Origin: Fragum whitleyi
Taxonomy: Eukaryota; Mollusca; Bivalvia; Cardiida; Cardiidae
Length of the DNA: 64,000 nt
Assembly: GCA_948146395.1 (NCBI GenBank)
Contig: OX411544.1
Coordinates: 57,279,642-57,343,641 of the forward strand
Direction: 5' to 3'
Shown here in pieces: positions 34,966-46,524 of the stretch (positions are counted from its first letter, which is position 1; every line of letters starts with the position of its first letter). A program made the position numbers and the translations under genes. The notes under the pieces were generated by a model that saw only the letters and a program-made list of their open reading frames with translations, was not told where the DNA came from and ran no database searches.

Positions 34966-35601
34966 GTCAATTGATCGGAATGATATTTAGAAAACAGGCA
35001 TAACTTCATTTTCCTGCATAGTTCTCGAAATCCTAAAGCCGTGCGCCCATTGAAACACGCCGTGATCCGAATTTTACTCAGAGCAAAAAAGGTACGCGAC
35101 ATGCACTCCGCCGGGGATTTTTTCGTTATTGAGTAATAAAATACGGAAAACAAATAATCTTTTGTTCATCCGGCGAACAAAACTTCGAAACTGCAGCTTT
35201 GTCCAAGCTAGAGTTGCTCGATCCGCGAAGAAAATAACTTGGTTGGCCTCAGAGAAAACCCTGGATCTACGCAGGTACAGCTTTGGAACTTGATGTATTG
35301 TTTGAAATAATTCAGATCGATCTTCCTACAGAAAGCTGCTGAAAAAGTTCAAGATGGTAAAAATTCAACATTTACTTACTAGAATAAAGCATATTGGTCC
35401 ACGTTCAAATTGAAAGTGACCCCTAATCCCCTGATTGGGCTTATATAGTCTGCTCACCGTCACTCACATAATCCCCTTTTCGTCGCCCAAGGGGTATATT
35501 ATCCTTTATCCTATTTTACCTGAATAGACCTTTATTCTGCCTCGAACTAAACTCATTGGATTTGTGCGTACATTTAGGTTTAACGCCAGTTTAAAAAGTA
35601 T

Positions 35602-35760
35602 ATGTGACCCGTTACGCGATAAGGGACCATCCGGGAATTCTGTAAAATGAATCATTGAAAAAGAGATTTGATCCAGCATAGGTCAACCAGAAGTCGCATT
35701 CCAACAATTCGTACACCGGAAGGTAGCCTGATTGATTATTCTAGATTCAGAAAATACGCA
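35602..35760. repeat. Left-end fragment of family E
   Basis: 'gtgacccgttacgcgataag' + 'ggaccatccggg' corresponds to the left end of 23658-24075. Confidence 0.6.
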
Positions 35761-36003
35761 CTATGCAAAAAGTTTTGACCCTGTTAGTTTGCGCACCCCG
35801 CTGAAGCTGAAGTGACGAAGTTTTGGTCACCAAACGACCAAATCAATAAGAAAAGATCATTTTTTTTCAAGCTCCAGTTATCAAATTTTGGTTGTCCAAC
35901 GGCGAAAAGTAAGTTGCCGATTAGGAGATTTGTCAGTAATAGACCAAAGTATCGTAACTATAGCCAAAAATAGCTTCAAATATGGCGTTTGGTCTTTTCA
36001 GAG

Positions 36004-36269
36004 AGCCGCCGTCATAGCGCAGTTGGCTCGTCGGACTGTCAATCTAGAGGTCCCGGATTCGATCCCCGACAGCGGCACTAATTCTTTCCGACTACTTGTC
36101 TCTCACCTATGAGTTGATAATCGCAGACCTATGTGAGATAGCAGCTGGAGGCTAGGAAAGGATAAGGTAGTTGTACTGGTGAGATAACTATCAGTTAGGT
36201 ACTCCAGCCGCCGCGATATAACTGGAAAAATGTTGAAAGCGGCGTAAAACTTCATTCAATCAATCAATT
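36004..36269 (+). mobile_element. Full-length tRNA-SINE (reference copy)
   Basis: Box A TAGCGCAGTTGG at about 36014 and box B GGATTCGATCCCC at about 36055 form a tRNA-like head. The body has 'gagatagcagctggaggcta' and 'gccgccgcgatataactgg', ending 'gcggcgtaaaac' and CAATCAATCAATTGG. Transcribed by RNA polymerase III if active and dependent on a LINE for mobility; no LINE is seen in the window. Confidence 0.88.
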
Positions 36270-36868
36270 GGTCACTGCAGACGACTTTAGACATACAATT
36301 TAACTATAACTCCAAAAATAACGTTCACAAATATAAAATCTCTAAAAATCTTAACCGTTTATGACTTAGAATCTATTATCTTTTAATGATTAATATTATT
36401 TTATTACCTGAGTAACCCGAGACCGATCTACTGAGTGTTTGGTTCCATTTTCCTTGTCGTAGTAACGCTTCAAATAATAGTAAACGAGTCTCCTTAGCTC
36501 GCTGGTATAATGCACAAAGGCTTGTTGACAAATTTCTATGTGCATTGACGGACAATTTAACAATTTTTTTTCAATGCTGACATCAAAAATTACGTAATAT
36601 TGTTATCAGCCAAAATTGGGTCTATGGAGGTATGTCAAGCAAAGGAAGTGTTGCCGCTATCATAACAAACTTCAAACTTTTTCTGAACCTTGAATTATGG
36701 TTTTAGAAACGTTTATGCTGCTTAGAACAATTTCGGATTGAAGTTCAAAAACTGGTGCTACTAACTGTGTTTTAGTCTTTGCTCGTTACTGCACAGACAA
36801 GATACCGACATCAAGTTTTAGTGTTGTTTGACAATAGCGGACAATCTGTTTAGTATTTGTACACTTAT

Positions 36869-37109
36869 GGGCCCGTTTGACTAAACGTCTTACGAAAAAA
36901 ATGATCGTAAGTCAAAATCACAAATCGTACCTGTTTTTTTTTTATTCATTTTTAGATTCTACCTTGCAATATCACATTGGAATCGTCTTAAGAAGGCGAT
37001 TCCAATGAAACGGTGCATGGCAGAATTGCATATATAGTTAATAATGTAGAAGCAATTTTAATTTTTGACTAACGCAAAAAAAAAGTAAGATGTTTAGTAA
37101 AACGGGCCC
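36869..37109. mobile_element. MITE with 25-bp inverted ends and central hairpin
   Basis: Ends GGGCCCGTTTGACTAAACG and 'tcttac' pair with 'gtaaga' TGTTTAGTAAAACGGGCCC with two mismatches. Central hairpin near 36976-37006 (attggaatcg / cgattccaat). 241 bp, no coding capacity. Confidence 0.8.
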
Positions 37110-37949
37110 ACGGTGAACAAATCTCCCTGACATGATGATTCATATACTTTCTAAAGGTAACGTTTTTTAGCCAATTTTCTAAAGGAAAATGACGGTTTGA
37201 AAGCAGCTTGATAATTTTCTAATCTACTGCGGGTGTCCTAAAACATTGATTTCCCAATTTCATCCTCTTACAGACGGGTTTTCACCATGATTACTGGATG
37301 AATGCTTGCCTCACCCACTCTCCAACCATGCAATGTGAGTGGGTTATGAAAGACCTATAAGACAAAATGCAAAGTCTTTTTAAAACCTATTTATTGTGTG
37401 GGCATGTCAATGGAGCTCACTTGCGGAATTGGTACTCTCATTAATTATGGAATTACCATTTTTATCCTTGTGAACTTTTTTTGATGGTGTTGTCATGTGA
37501 GGCATGCCTGTTAAACAAAGATATCGGGTAGCACCATTATTTCACCAAATATTTGTGTCTCTATGGTTGCTCTACGAAAAGTAACAAAGAAAGATTTAAT
37601 TTTGTACGAAGTTTTTTTTTAATTATTTCACTATAAAAAAAACTTTGCAAAAAGCGAAAAGTTTCGAGTTGCTCAAGCTACGTTATATGCACAATGTGAC
37701 CAGGGTCAATATCTTTCTTGAGATGAAATAGCCCTAGATGGCAATTTTGATAATCATGTAGCCAAAATGTAGATTCGGCATGTATACTATGCACGAGTAG
37801 CTGTTGAAAAGGCACACCCCCTTAAACGTGGTTCATTCAATCTTGTATCTTCAAGCACGTTGGTACATTTTTCGAGCTTTTAACAAAGTTATCGGAACTT
37901 TAACATTCAATTTACATTTTAATATGACAGGCACGCGTTTAAGGCGACA
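37110..37949. other. No gene; possible non-coding flank of the Tc1 element
   Basis: AT-rich. Terminal inverted repeats of the Tc1 copy were looked for here and not found. Confidence 0.35.
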
Positions 37950-38935
37950 TCTTAGTCAAGATAAGATGAATAGGGGCATTGACTGCTTGTTTCTGGGTTT
38001 TCTCAAAGGCACGTGGCTAATGCCCTTGGTGTGTCCCAGAGCGTTGTTTCCCGAATAAGGAATCGGTTTATAATTACTGGTAATGTTAGGCATTTACATG
38101 CGGGGGAACGAGGAGAACGCTCAACCAAAGAGGTCTTAGACCGATTTTTTTTGGTTCAGCTACGCCGGCATCCATTTGGCAATGGAGCAATGTTACGTAA
38201 TGACTTTGAGAACGCTACTGGTGTGCGAGTAAGTACCCAAACCATCTGAAATCGGTTGCATGATGATGGCATGAGGTCAAGACGGTCTGCAGTCCGTATT
38301 CCATTAAACCAATTTCACTTGCTAATGCGTTTAGCATAAGCACGGGTCATGTGAACTGGACCCGAAATGACTTGGCCCCCGTCCTTTTACAGACGAGTCC
38401 AGGTTTTGTTTGGACTTTACCGATAGACGCCAGAGGGTCTGGAGGATGCCAAATGGGCGTTTTACTCCATTGTGTGTGGCAGAACATGATCGGTTTGGCG
38501 AGGGCTCGGTCGTAATTTGGACAGGAATCAGTGCTCAGGGAAAAACAGATCTCTACGTCATTGAAAACGGCACATTGACGTCTCTCAGGCACGTAAATTA
38601 GATCTTACATGTTTACGTTCAAACATATGTAGGTGCAGTTGGTGACAATTTCATTCTAATGGATGACGTTGCGCATGCACATAAAGCCAACATCACCAAT
38701 CAATATCATATCTAGAGAAGGCCACAATCGCCCGTAATGAATGGCCAGCTAGATCCCCGGATCAAAATCCCATAAAAGATGCTTGGGACATGTTACAGAC
38801 AGTTGTTTCATCACGTCCGGTGCAACCGGCATCGGTACAGGTCCGGAGGCTTATACGCAAAATGCACAGGCGTTGTCAAGCCGTAATCGAAGCTTGAGGA
38901 CATCACACGTGTTATTGAAGTGTACAGAAAATTTT
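37950..38935 (+). pseudogene. Tc1-like transposase, inactive
   Basis: DD34E-type transposase remnant across three frames. First a helix-turn-helix segment (GFSQRHVANALGVSQSVVSR, about 37995-38055), then the first catalytic Asp in FTDESRFCLDF (38385-38415). The catalytic core continues to FILMDDVAHAH (second Asp, about 38650-38680) and WPARSPDQNPIKDAWD (38740-38790). The third catalytic residue, normally Glu in NPIE, is Lys (AAA). At least two frameshifts and several stops (for example in 38330-38345 and after RHVN at 38601). An intact relative would cut and paste at TA. Terminal repeats were not identified. Confidence 0.85.
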
Positions 38936-39209
38936 AAATTTTTGGACAAACCAATTTTCTTTATTTTCATGATCACGTCGAAATTGTTCATTTTTGACCC
39001 CTATGTCATTTGGGCAAACCTTTCTCTTAAAGCAACATCCAGACAATCTTTCTTTTAAAAGATCTAAATAGATCTACCTTAAAACACAGAAGTTCTCAAA
39101 AGCATAAAAAAAATACTTGTATAAATTGTTTATGATACAAAAATATTCAACGAGAAAAAAAAAACAAAGTTTTAACAACCCCTTCTGAATTTGATTAATG
39201 TATTTTACA

Positions 39210-39352
39210 GGATCAGACGTAGACCTATGTGAGATACCAGCTGGAGGCTAGGAAAGGATGTGATGGTAGTACTGGTGAGAGAAATACAAGGAATATATAA
39301 CTGAAAATTGTTGAAATCGGTATAAAGGGCCATTCAATCAATCAAAAGATCA
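39210..39352 (+). mobile_element. Truncated tRNA-SINE (3' body)
   Basis: Starts at 'gacctatgtgagatacc', includes 'ctggaggctaggaaagg' and ends 'cattcaatcaatcaa'. The head is missing. Confidence 0.75.
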
Positions 39353-39533
39353 GAACAAAAATATTGAAAGTGCCTTTATATTATATAGGCGTTTACATCT
39401 TTTATACTTACCCATCATTTTTAATGTAAGGATTAACAAACAACGGACTACCTCAATGACTGAGTGGTACAGGCGCTTAACTTATGACCTGAAGGTCCTT
39501 GGTTTGAGCCTAGTGATGGGCATATTAATTGAT

Positions 39534-41229
39534 AACAAGAGGGCCGTTGGCCCTGGGTCGCTCACCTGAGAAAAAAGCTTCATTACCTAGGTATGTCCAT
39601 GCAACCACAGAAAAAGAGATTTTCACTTATTCAATCAGATAACTTTTGAAATAATCCTCCCCCCCCCTTCTGCTCCTCCCCTGGTCATTATTTATTTAAG
39701 CTTTTTTCATAAAAAAGGTCTGTGATCAGCTAATCTATGCCAGATATACAGGCTGAGTCTGAGACTTTCAAAGTTTTCTTTAATGAGTTGATCAATCCAT
39801 GTCAAATATAAAGGCTGTAGGGATTCAAAATTCTCAACAAAGCACTCCCCCTCCCCCAAGATGCTCTGCACCTGGTGAATCTACAGTCATGATTTTAGCT
39901 AATTCAATTAATGTCCATTGACTGATCATTCATACCAATATTCAAGTCTGTAGGACTCCTGGTTCATTAGAAGAAGTTTAAAGATTTCAAAAATGATCCA
40001 AAGTACTACCCCCTCCCCAAGACACTCAGCACCTGGTGACCCTACAGTCATGATTTTAGCTATTTTTATTAATGTCAATATATTGATCACCCATTACAAT
40101 TTTCAAGTCTGTAGGGTTCCTGATCCAGGAGAAGAATAAGGTTAAAGATTTCAAAATTGATCCAAAGTACTACCCCCTCCCCCCTAATGCTCCGCATCTG
40201 GTGGCCCTACATTCATGCTTTTAGCTATTTTATTTAAGATCCATATGCTTATCATCCATGCCAATATTGAAGTCTGTAGGGCTCCTGGTTCATTAGAAGA
40301 TGAAGGTTAAAGTTAGAAAATTTTCACAAAAGTACTACCCTCTCCCCCCTGGTGCTCCGCCCCTGGTGGCATTACAGTCATGATTTTAGCTATTTTTATT
40401 AACGTCTATGAGCTGATCCTCCATGCCAATTTTCAAGTCTGTAGGGCTTGTGGTTCAGAAGAAGAAGAAGGTTAAAGATTACAAAATTTTCACAAAAGTA
40501 CTACCCTCTCCCCCCTGGTGCTCCGCACCTGGTGAATCTACAGTCATGGTTCTAGCTTTTTTTATAAAGGTCCATATGCTGATTATCCATGCCAATATTC
40601 AAATCTGTCAGGCTCCTAGTTCATCAGAAGAAGAAGGTTAAAGATTACAAAATTTTCACAAAAGTACTACCCCCTCCCCCCTAGCCTGGAAGCCCAACAG
40701 ATATGGTTTTAGCTATTTTTATTCAGGTCTATGAGCTGATCATCCATGCCAATTTTCAAGTCTGTAGGGCTCCTGGTTCCAAAGAAGAAGAAGATTAAAG
40801 ATTACAAAATTTACCCAAAGTACTACCCCCTCCCCCCTGGTTCTCCGCACCTGGTGGCCCAAAAGATATGATTTTAGCTATTTTTATTCAGGTCTATGAA
40901 CTGATCATCCATGCCAAGTTTTAAGTCTGTAGGACTACTGGTTGAGCAGAAGAAGAATTTTAAAGATTTTCTTAAAATTTCACTGTTTGTTGCCATAGCA
41001 ACCAGAGTTTTTCATGGATTTCAATTCTTTTAGCTATTTTTGAAGGGGACCACCTAAGCAACATTTCTGTAAAATTTGGTGTAAATTGGCCAAGTAGTTT
41101 AGGAGGAGATGTCGTTTAAAGAAATTGTTGACGGACGCCGGACGACGGACGATGACCGACGGACGGACGCTGGATGAAAGGTGATCACAATAGCTCACAT
41201 GAGCACTTCGTGCTCAGGTGAGCTAAAAA
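39534..41229. mobile_element. Modular pearl/Helentron-like element, family H1, seven core units
   Basis: Starts AACAAGAG, hairpin GGCC-GTT-GGCC, then TCGCTCACCTGAG. Ends with hairpin GAGCAC-TTC-GTGCTC, AGGTGAGC and TAAAAA, so GCTCACCTGAG and CTCAGGTGAGC are exact inverted repeats. The core holds seven ~160-bp units marked by C-rich tracts near 39846, 40010, 40174, 40335, 40505, 40670 and 40824 ('ctgtagggctcctggttc', 'gattttagctattttta'). A GACGGACG-rich stretch (41130-41175) precedes the end. No coding capacity. Confidence 0.85.
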
Positions 41230-41358
41230 TAGATAATCAGTTGGTTTGGGCTCTCTATTGTGATAATCTACTAAGAAATTTCATAATCGTGCAATCAGTT
41301 CCTAACAAATACATGAAAGCCATTATGTTTTGTTTTTCAAAACTGACATCAGTTTGGT

Positions 41359-41430
41359 GGCTCAGCGTGAAACAGTTGTAACTGCCTTTATGTTTATAGG
41401 TAGTTACAACTGTTTTTACGTTGAGCCATG
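41359..41430. repeat. Hairpin, family I
   Basis: 'ggctcagcgtgaaacagttg' + 'taactgcc' mirrored by 'ggtagttacaactgtttt' + 'acgttgagcc' around 'tttatgtttata'. Lies within the hAT-like MITE. Confidence 0.75.
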
Positions 41431-41633
41431 AAGTTGGTAGCAAAATCTTAGAAAAAAAAGTCTTCAAGTCATTAATTTTAACTTATTTTCACATTCTATT
41501 CCTCAAAGGATTATACTGGGAGTGCTGAATTCATTTCTCAGAAAACGATTGTATAATCAATCATTAGTTGATTTACTCTTCCAACTAAAAACTGATTTTC
41601 ATTTGCAATTCGAAACCAATTGCCCAACACTGG

Positions 41634-41861
41634 TTAACCCTTTCCTGTTTTAGAAAATTTTGACCTGTCCAAATTCAAAGGTTTTGCATACGAAAATTTA
41701 AAGTGGATTTAATTTGAAAAATAACCATTCAGTAGGTTAGAAAATAGCGTGGAAAAAGAAGAAATTGCTTGTCAGAGGCAATTTCTTCTTTTTTCACAAT
41801 GTTTTCTCAATCAAAAAATCACAGGCAGGTAAAAAGCAGGGATAAAACAGCAAAGGGTTAA
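41634..41861. mobile_element. TTAA-flanked MITE, family P2, uninterrupted
   Basis: TTAA, CCCTTTCCTGTTTT ... AACAGCAAAGGG, TTAA; 228 bp. A palindrome 'gaagaaattgc...gcaatttcttc' is near the middle. This is the empty-site counterpart of 42210-42700. Confidence 0.85.
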
Positions 41862-41890
41862 GCCACACTATCATAGGGTTAGTTTATGAT

Positions 41891-42136
41891 GAAACCCTTG
41901 TCATGCTTAACCTGAAATATTCCTGCTTTGGCAGCAGGTATAGACAAAGATCAGCCTGCACTTATGAGCAGTCTGATCTTAGTCTAAACCACATGTTTGT
42001 CTTGTTTGACCAAAAATCATGTACAGAATTAATTTTCAGAAGAAATATTGACATATAATTTCTTCTTTTAAAGCCTTCTGCACTTTGATTTGAGCTTAAT
42101 TTTTCAAAGAATTTTATACAGCATGACAAGGGTTAA
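41891..42136. mobile_element. P1 MITE, left TTAA mutated
   Basis: 'cccttgtcatgcttaacctg' at the left; 'cagcatgacaagggttaa' at the right. The left flank reads GAAA instead of TTAA. Confidence 0.8.
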
Positions 42137-42209
42137 TATTCAGCCTCAGTCTTACCGGCAGTAGAATTGAGTAGCAGTGGGTTTCTTCTACTGCCTTTCT
42201 CTCTGGGAC

Positions 42210-42700
42210 TTAACCCTTTCCTGTTTTACAAAATTTTGGACCTGTCCAAATTCAAAGGTTTTGCAGACGAAAAATTAAAATGGATTTAATTTGAACAAGA
42301 TGTGTTTGTGAAACACGTATGCCCCCGGAACAGCATTTTTTTTTAAAGTTTGACCTTGACAGATGACCTTGACCTTGTCACATGACCTTGACTTTGGTGT
42401 ACAGCTTTGTATGTCAAATACTTGGTTAAGTTTTCGGGTTAAGTTTTCGGACAGATGGACGGACAGACAGACGGTTGGACGGACAGACAGACGGACGGAC
42501 TGACAGATGGACATGAGTAAAACAATATGCCCCCGATCTCTCGATACGGGGGCATAAAAATAACCATTCTGTTGGGTAGAAAATAGTGTGGAAAAAGAAG
42601 AAATTGCTTGTCAGAAGCAATTTCTTCTTTTTTCACAATGTTTTCTCAATCATAAAATCACAGGCACGTAAAAAGCAGGGATTAAACAGCAAAGGGTTAA
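42210..42700. mobile_element. P2 MITE interrupted by an H4 element
   Basis: TTAA at 42210-42213 and 42697-42700 with the same ends as 41634-41861. It is 263 bp longer, accounted for by the H4 insertion at 42294-42555. Confidence 0.88.
42294..42555. mobile_element. Modular element, family H4, insertion site defined
   Basis: AACAAGAT, hairpin GTGTTT-GTG-AAACAC, TATGCCCCCG; interior GACCTTGAC repeats and a GGACAGACAGACGG tract (42451-42512). The end is TATGCCCCCG-ATC...GAT-CGGGGGCAT. Comparison with the empty P2 copy gives 'aatttg' / 'aaaaataacc' as the flanks, with no duplication beyond ambiguous A residues. Protein-like frames rich in 'SVRPSV' here are translations of the GACGGACAGACAG tract. 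Confidence 0.9.
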
Positions 42701-43589
42701 AAACATCTGAATTGAATGTTTGAGAGCATCTCTATAAGCTTTTTTTTTGTATGTGTCATAAAATAAATCGGTATAAACAAACAAAGGAAAGATAACTCCT
42801 TTTTTGAAACATTTGATGTTTTTATTTACGAAATATCTACATAATGAAGTATGTACAATAAGAAAGTGAATAAAAGGTATTCAAAACGAAAATGAAATGT
42901 AATTTACATTATGATAATATGACAATGATACAAATTTTGTTTGTAAATTCAATAACAACAACAGCATTACATGCAGATGTGGATGCTAGTGCTAAGCTGT
43001 GGGTTCTTGATAATGAATAATTATATGTTGAAAAAGGGGCACAACTCTTTCAGAAATACATCAGGAGTTATGCACTTGATTGAATGGATTATTCTTGTTC
43101 TAGTGAACACCTATGCCAAGTTTCAAGGAAATACATATGTATTCAGTAGAAAAAAGCTATAATCAAGGTACAGTACAAAGGGTGTTATTAAGTAACTACT
43201 TACAGGACAACAAAAAAGCTGTTGTTAAAGAGAATAGTTGCTAAGTAAACCTCCTGCAAAAGCAGAAATATTCCAGGTTCAGCAAGACAATGATTACTTT
43301 ATTATTTAAAAGCACTTTCAATTGTGGTTTGCAACCTATTTCAATTATGACCAGTCTAAAATTTTGTCATTGGTTTCAGTCTAAATAACCCTGTTCTGCA
43401 CAAAATACAACAATTTGATAAGCATGAATTTGATTTGAAACATTATTTATTAGTAAGCCAACAGCATGAAGTTTGACTAAAACGTTTCCAACTCATTGCA
43501 ATTCAATGGCTGAATACAAAACAGTTGAAAATGCCTATAAATATACAGAGCTACAGATAGAGGGAGTATTTTTGATAGTTTCAACAACA
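42701..43589. other. No gene; H5 fragment at 43028-43215
   Basis: 'aaaaaggggcacaactc', 'gttctagtgaaca' and 'tatgccaagtttcaagg' resemble the H5 interior at 9610-9720. The remainder is AT-rich without features. Confidence 0.4.
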
Positions 43590-43730
43590 CTTGCACAAAT
43601 GCTATGTTGTGGGTAGTCATTTGAACTGTCTTGTCGACAAAACAAAGAGTTTCATTGAGAACTATATATTTTAGGCTGGAAATATCCCCCTCTTATCTGT
43701 ACCTCTGAATGTATAGGCAGTTACTGTTTC
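43590..43730. repeat. Hairpin family J, diverged
   Basis: 'gggtagtcatttgaactgtc' followed by 'gagtttcattgagaa' and 'cccctcttatctgtacc'; shares layout with 45950-46090 and 63880-64000. Confidence 0.5.
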
Positions 43731-43972
43731 ACATGGAGCCATTAAATTACTAATACAACCAAACCTTTCTCTGTAAAGAAAGAAAGATATATAATTTTCA
43801 TATTAAATAGCATGACATATTAAGTAGAGTTTTAAAAATTTTACATCATCAAGATGCGAGTTACATACATACATAAACAAAGAACATTCAAACAATTCTA
43901 AAACATTTTGCAATGTATATACCCTTTTCCTGGATCTCCGTTCTTATTATCAAGTTATCGAAATCAAACAGT

Positions 43973-44218
43973 TTAACCCTTGTCATGCTAAATATATCTT
44001 AGCTAAAGATTTTCATCAAAATCAAAGGGCAAAAGGCACTAGAAGTACCAACTGTAGGTCAATTTTTATTTGAAAAAACTAAACTATTGACAATTCTGGT
44101 TTGAAAGTGAGATACAGGTGGTGTAGACTAATATTAGACTGCACATATGTGCAGGCTGATGTTTTTTATAGCTCCTGCCAAAGCAGGAATATTCCTGGTT
44201 CAGCATGACAAGGGTTAA
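43973..44218. mobile_element. P1 MITE, TTAA on both sides
   Basis: CCCTTGTCATGCTAAA ... GGTTCAGCATGACAAGGG between TTAA sites; interior 'agactgcacatatgtgcagg' as in 5074-5319. Confidence 0.85.
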
Positions 44219-44865
44219 ATTCAGATTTAACTAACCATTACTGATTATGTGTGTGTAGAATAATCATTATTGAATCTGGGCATAGCACTTTTTAAAAAGT
44301 AAACAAATCCAATTAATGAGAATCCAATGTTATTTTAAACTCTCCTAACTCAAAAATCTGTAACTCTAATTTTTCTATAAATCCATTCTCTGTGACATCA
44401 ATGATCGAGCTGTGTGCAGTTAATTGGGTCACATAATTTTTGTAGTTGCTAAGCTAAGAATAGTGCATATCTAAGAAAACTTTAACACAAAAATATTTTT
44501 GCGTTCTGAATGCCATGAATGGATAGTTTAGTAAACTTCAATTGATATAATTTTCCACTTTTCCCGGCTGCATTTATTAGTAAGAATGTAAACATCCGGT
44601 TTAACTTTTGTTCAACTACGTAATGAGGTTTCACACCCTGCAATTAATACTCAAATTGAACAGATGGCAAAGTAGACAAGAAAGGATATATAGAAATCGG
44701 GGATACAGCTTTCTTTACAGAAAACATGAATACAGAATTAAAGGAAGCATTAGGCAAACATATCTCAACCTGTCAACAAAATTCTGAAATGGTCCAAGTC
44801 ATAGAAGATATTTAAAAGTATAAAAAATATAAATGGTCAGCTTAATAAGAGGATTCACATCTACA

Positions 44866-45087
44866 CTTTATTATGCTGAACCTAGATTATTCCTGCTTTG
44901 GCATGAATAAAGACAAAGATCAGCCTGTTTATACATCTATTTCTATACCACCTGATAAATCTGTTTAAATCAGGAAATTTTAAAATTTATATTTTCAAAA
45001 GAAATACCGAGTCACAATTCAGCACTTCCAGCACTTTGATCTTCACAAAATTTTGCCAAGGTTGTTATACAGCATTACAAGGGTTAA
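44866..45087. repeat. Degraded P1 MITE
   Basis: 'ctttattatgctgaacctag', 'agacaaagatcagcctg' and 'cagcattacaagggttaa'. Confidence 0.55.
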
Positions 45088-45235
45088 TATCTCTTTTGAT
45101 TAGACAACAAACAGAGGCCCTGTGCTTTAAGCAGATAACAGTAGTTAGTTATTAGGGAAAGCACAAGTTACAATTTTTACCAAAATATTGTGTTAAGACA
45201 AAAAGTAACAAATCTAAATCCTCATTTCTCTCCCT

Positions 45236-45470
45236 TTAACTAGTCCTGCCTTTAGGATGACAAAATACTTCAAACTGTTTGCAAATTATACCCACAAATG
45301 GGCCGATGAGTACTACACTTATGTGGCATGAGCAGCTGGAGGTTGGGATGAAATGTTGTGTTTGCGCTGCGATGAGAAACGGCAGGTAACCATGTGTAGG
45401 TGGAACAGCCCCAGCCATAATAACTGTAATAATGTTGAAAATGGAATTAAACTTCATGCAAACCAATCTT
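45236..45470. repeat. Half family B palindrome plus SINE remnant
   Basis: 45245-45295 matches one arm of family B. From 45305, 'tgagcagctggaggttggga', 'ataactgtaataatgttga' and 'aaacttcatgcaaacc' follow the SINE body. Confidence 0.45.
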
Positions 45471-45709
45471 CAATTAGACAACAGACTTTAAGCTTAGTCA
45501 ACATCAAAAAGATGTGCAGGAGTCCATTAAACGGATCCATGCTGTTCACAGCATATTTTGGCCATACATATTGCTTTAACAGACAGTATAGACTAGGATC
45601 AGCCTGTACAGACATGCACTCTGAGCTAAGCCTTCACTGCCTGCTTTCTACTATACTATTGTGGGAAACACTTGAGCCAGGCTATGTGATAAGTCACAAA
45701 ATTGACAAC

Positions 45710-45840
45710 TGCCCTGCGTTCAGGATGACAAAACATTACAAACTGTTTGCAAATTATTGCATGTGCACTTACATGCAAAGCAGGGTATAATTTGCAAAAA
45801 GTTTGCACCGTTTTGCCTTTCTGAACACAGGGCTGGTTTC
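45710..45840. mobile_element. Palindromic element, family B, best copy
   Basis: 'gccctgcgttcaggatgaca', 'caaactgtttgcaaatta' and 'tgcatgtgcact' are mirrored by 'acatgcaaagcagggtat', 'aatttgcaaaaagtttgc' and 'ctgaacacagggctgg'. Confidence 0.7.
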
Positions 45841-45949
45841 AAACAAAATTCAAATTGGGCAGGATAAGGGTAAAACTGGAATATAAGAGCTACATAGTCA
45901 GAGGAACAGAAAAGAGGGGGTTACTCCTGTCTAAAATCTTTATTTCTCC

Positions 45950-46090
45950 ATGAAACCCTATGTTGTGGGTACTCATTTAAATTGTCTTATTGAGACAATT
46001 CCATCCGCAAGATAGGGTTCAAGCAAGGACTAGTGAAATTTTTAAATTTCAAAACCAAAATACTCCCCCCCTCTTATCTGTAGCTCTGAT
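45950..46090. repeat. Hairpin family J
   Basis: 'gtgggtactcatttaaattg' + 'tcttattgagacaatt' and 'cccctcttatctgtagc'. It carries, on the minus strand, AATAAA at 45939-45944 just outside. Confidence 0.55.
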
Positions 46091-46524
46091 AGTGTACAAA
46101 ATAAGGACAGAAGTTAATTGTTAACTCTTATCTAGCCGATTTTTTTCCCCAAAAGACAAATTGACAATTTTTGGGACACTTCATTCTGTATGGCTGAAGT
46201 TTTTCCCATAATTCAGTAGAAAGCGGACAGAATAGGGCAAGATCAGACTGCACATCTGATTTTAGCCTACACTGATTGCCAAATACAGTCAAACCAGCCT
46301 TAGTGGCCACCTGTATTCAGCCAAGAACCTGTATTAGGCAAGAACTTTTTGAATGTCCATTAGGTGCTTGCGTAATACAGGTTTGACAGTATGTTTTTAC
46401 AGCAGGAATATACCATGAATAGCATGAGAATGGTAAAAAGAAAGATTCTCTTTTCTTTTAGATATTTTTTATGACTTCTTTCTTTGGCATTTCAAAATGG
46501 GATTGTAAGGATATGGAAGGAGAC

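Larger units (their letters stand above)
39511..41632. mobile_element. hAT-like MITE carrying an H1 element
   Basis: Left end TAGTGATGGGCA (39511) and right end TTGCCCAACACTG (41632) are inverted with few mismatches. The flanking parts 'gataatcagttggttt', 'acatcagtttggtgg' and 'aaccaattgcccaacact' match the uninterrupted copy 49480-49798. The 1.7-kb H1 element sits between 39533 and 41230. Confidence 0.7.

Noticed and set aside
36004..36080. tRNA gene
   Set aside because: Box A and B are present but the sequence continues into the SINE body and CAATCAATC tail, and the same structure recurs elsewhere; it is a SINE head.
37110..39210. Terminal inverted repeats of the Tc1 element
   Set aside because: Flanks were compared by eye and no convincing inverted pair was seen.
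42275..42636. Protein-like frames rich in Ser-Val-Arg-Pro (also at 48523-48819, 52794-53138)
   Set aside because: They are translations of GACGGACAGACAG tracts inside modular elements.
45353..45790. 145-codon open frame
   Set aside because: Composed of SINE remnant and palindromic family B sequence.
45939..45944. Polyadenylation signal of the Rel gene
   Set aside because: An AATAAA on the minus strand lies in a dispersed hairpin repeat that contains it in every copy; without transcript data it is not supported.
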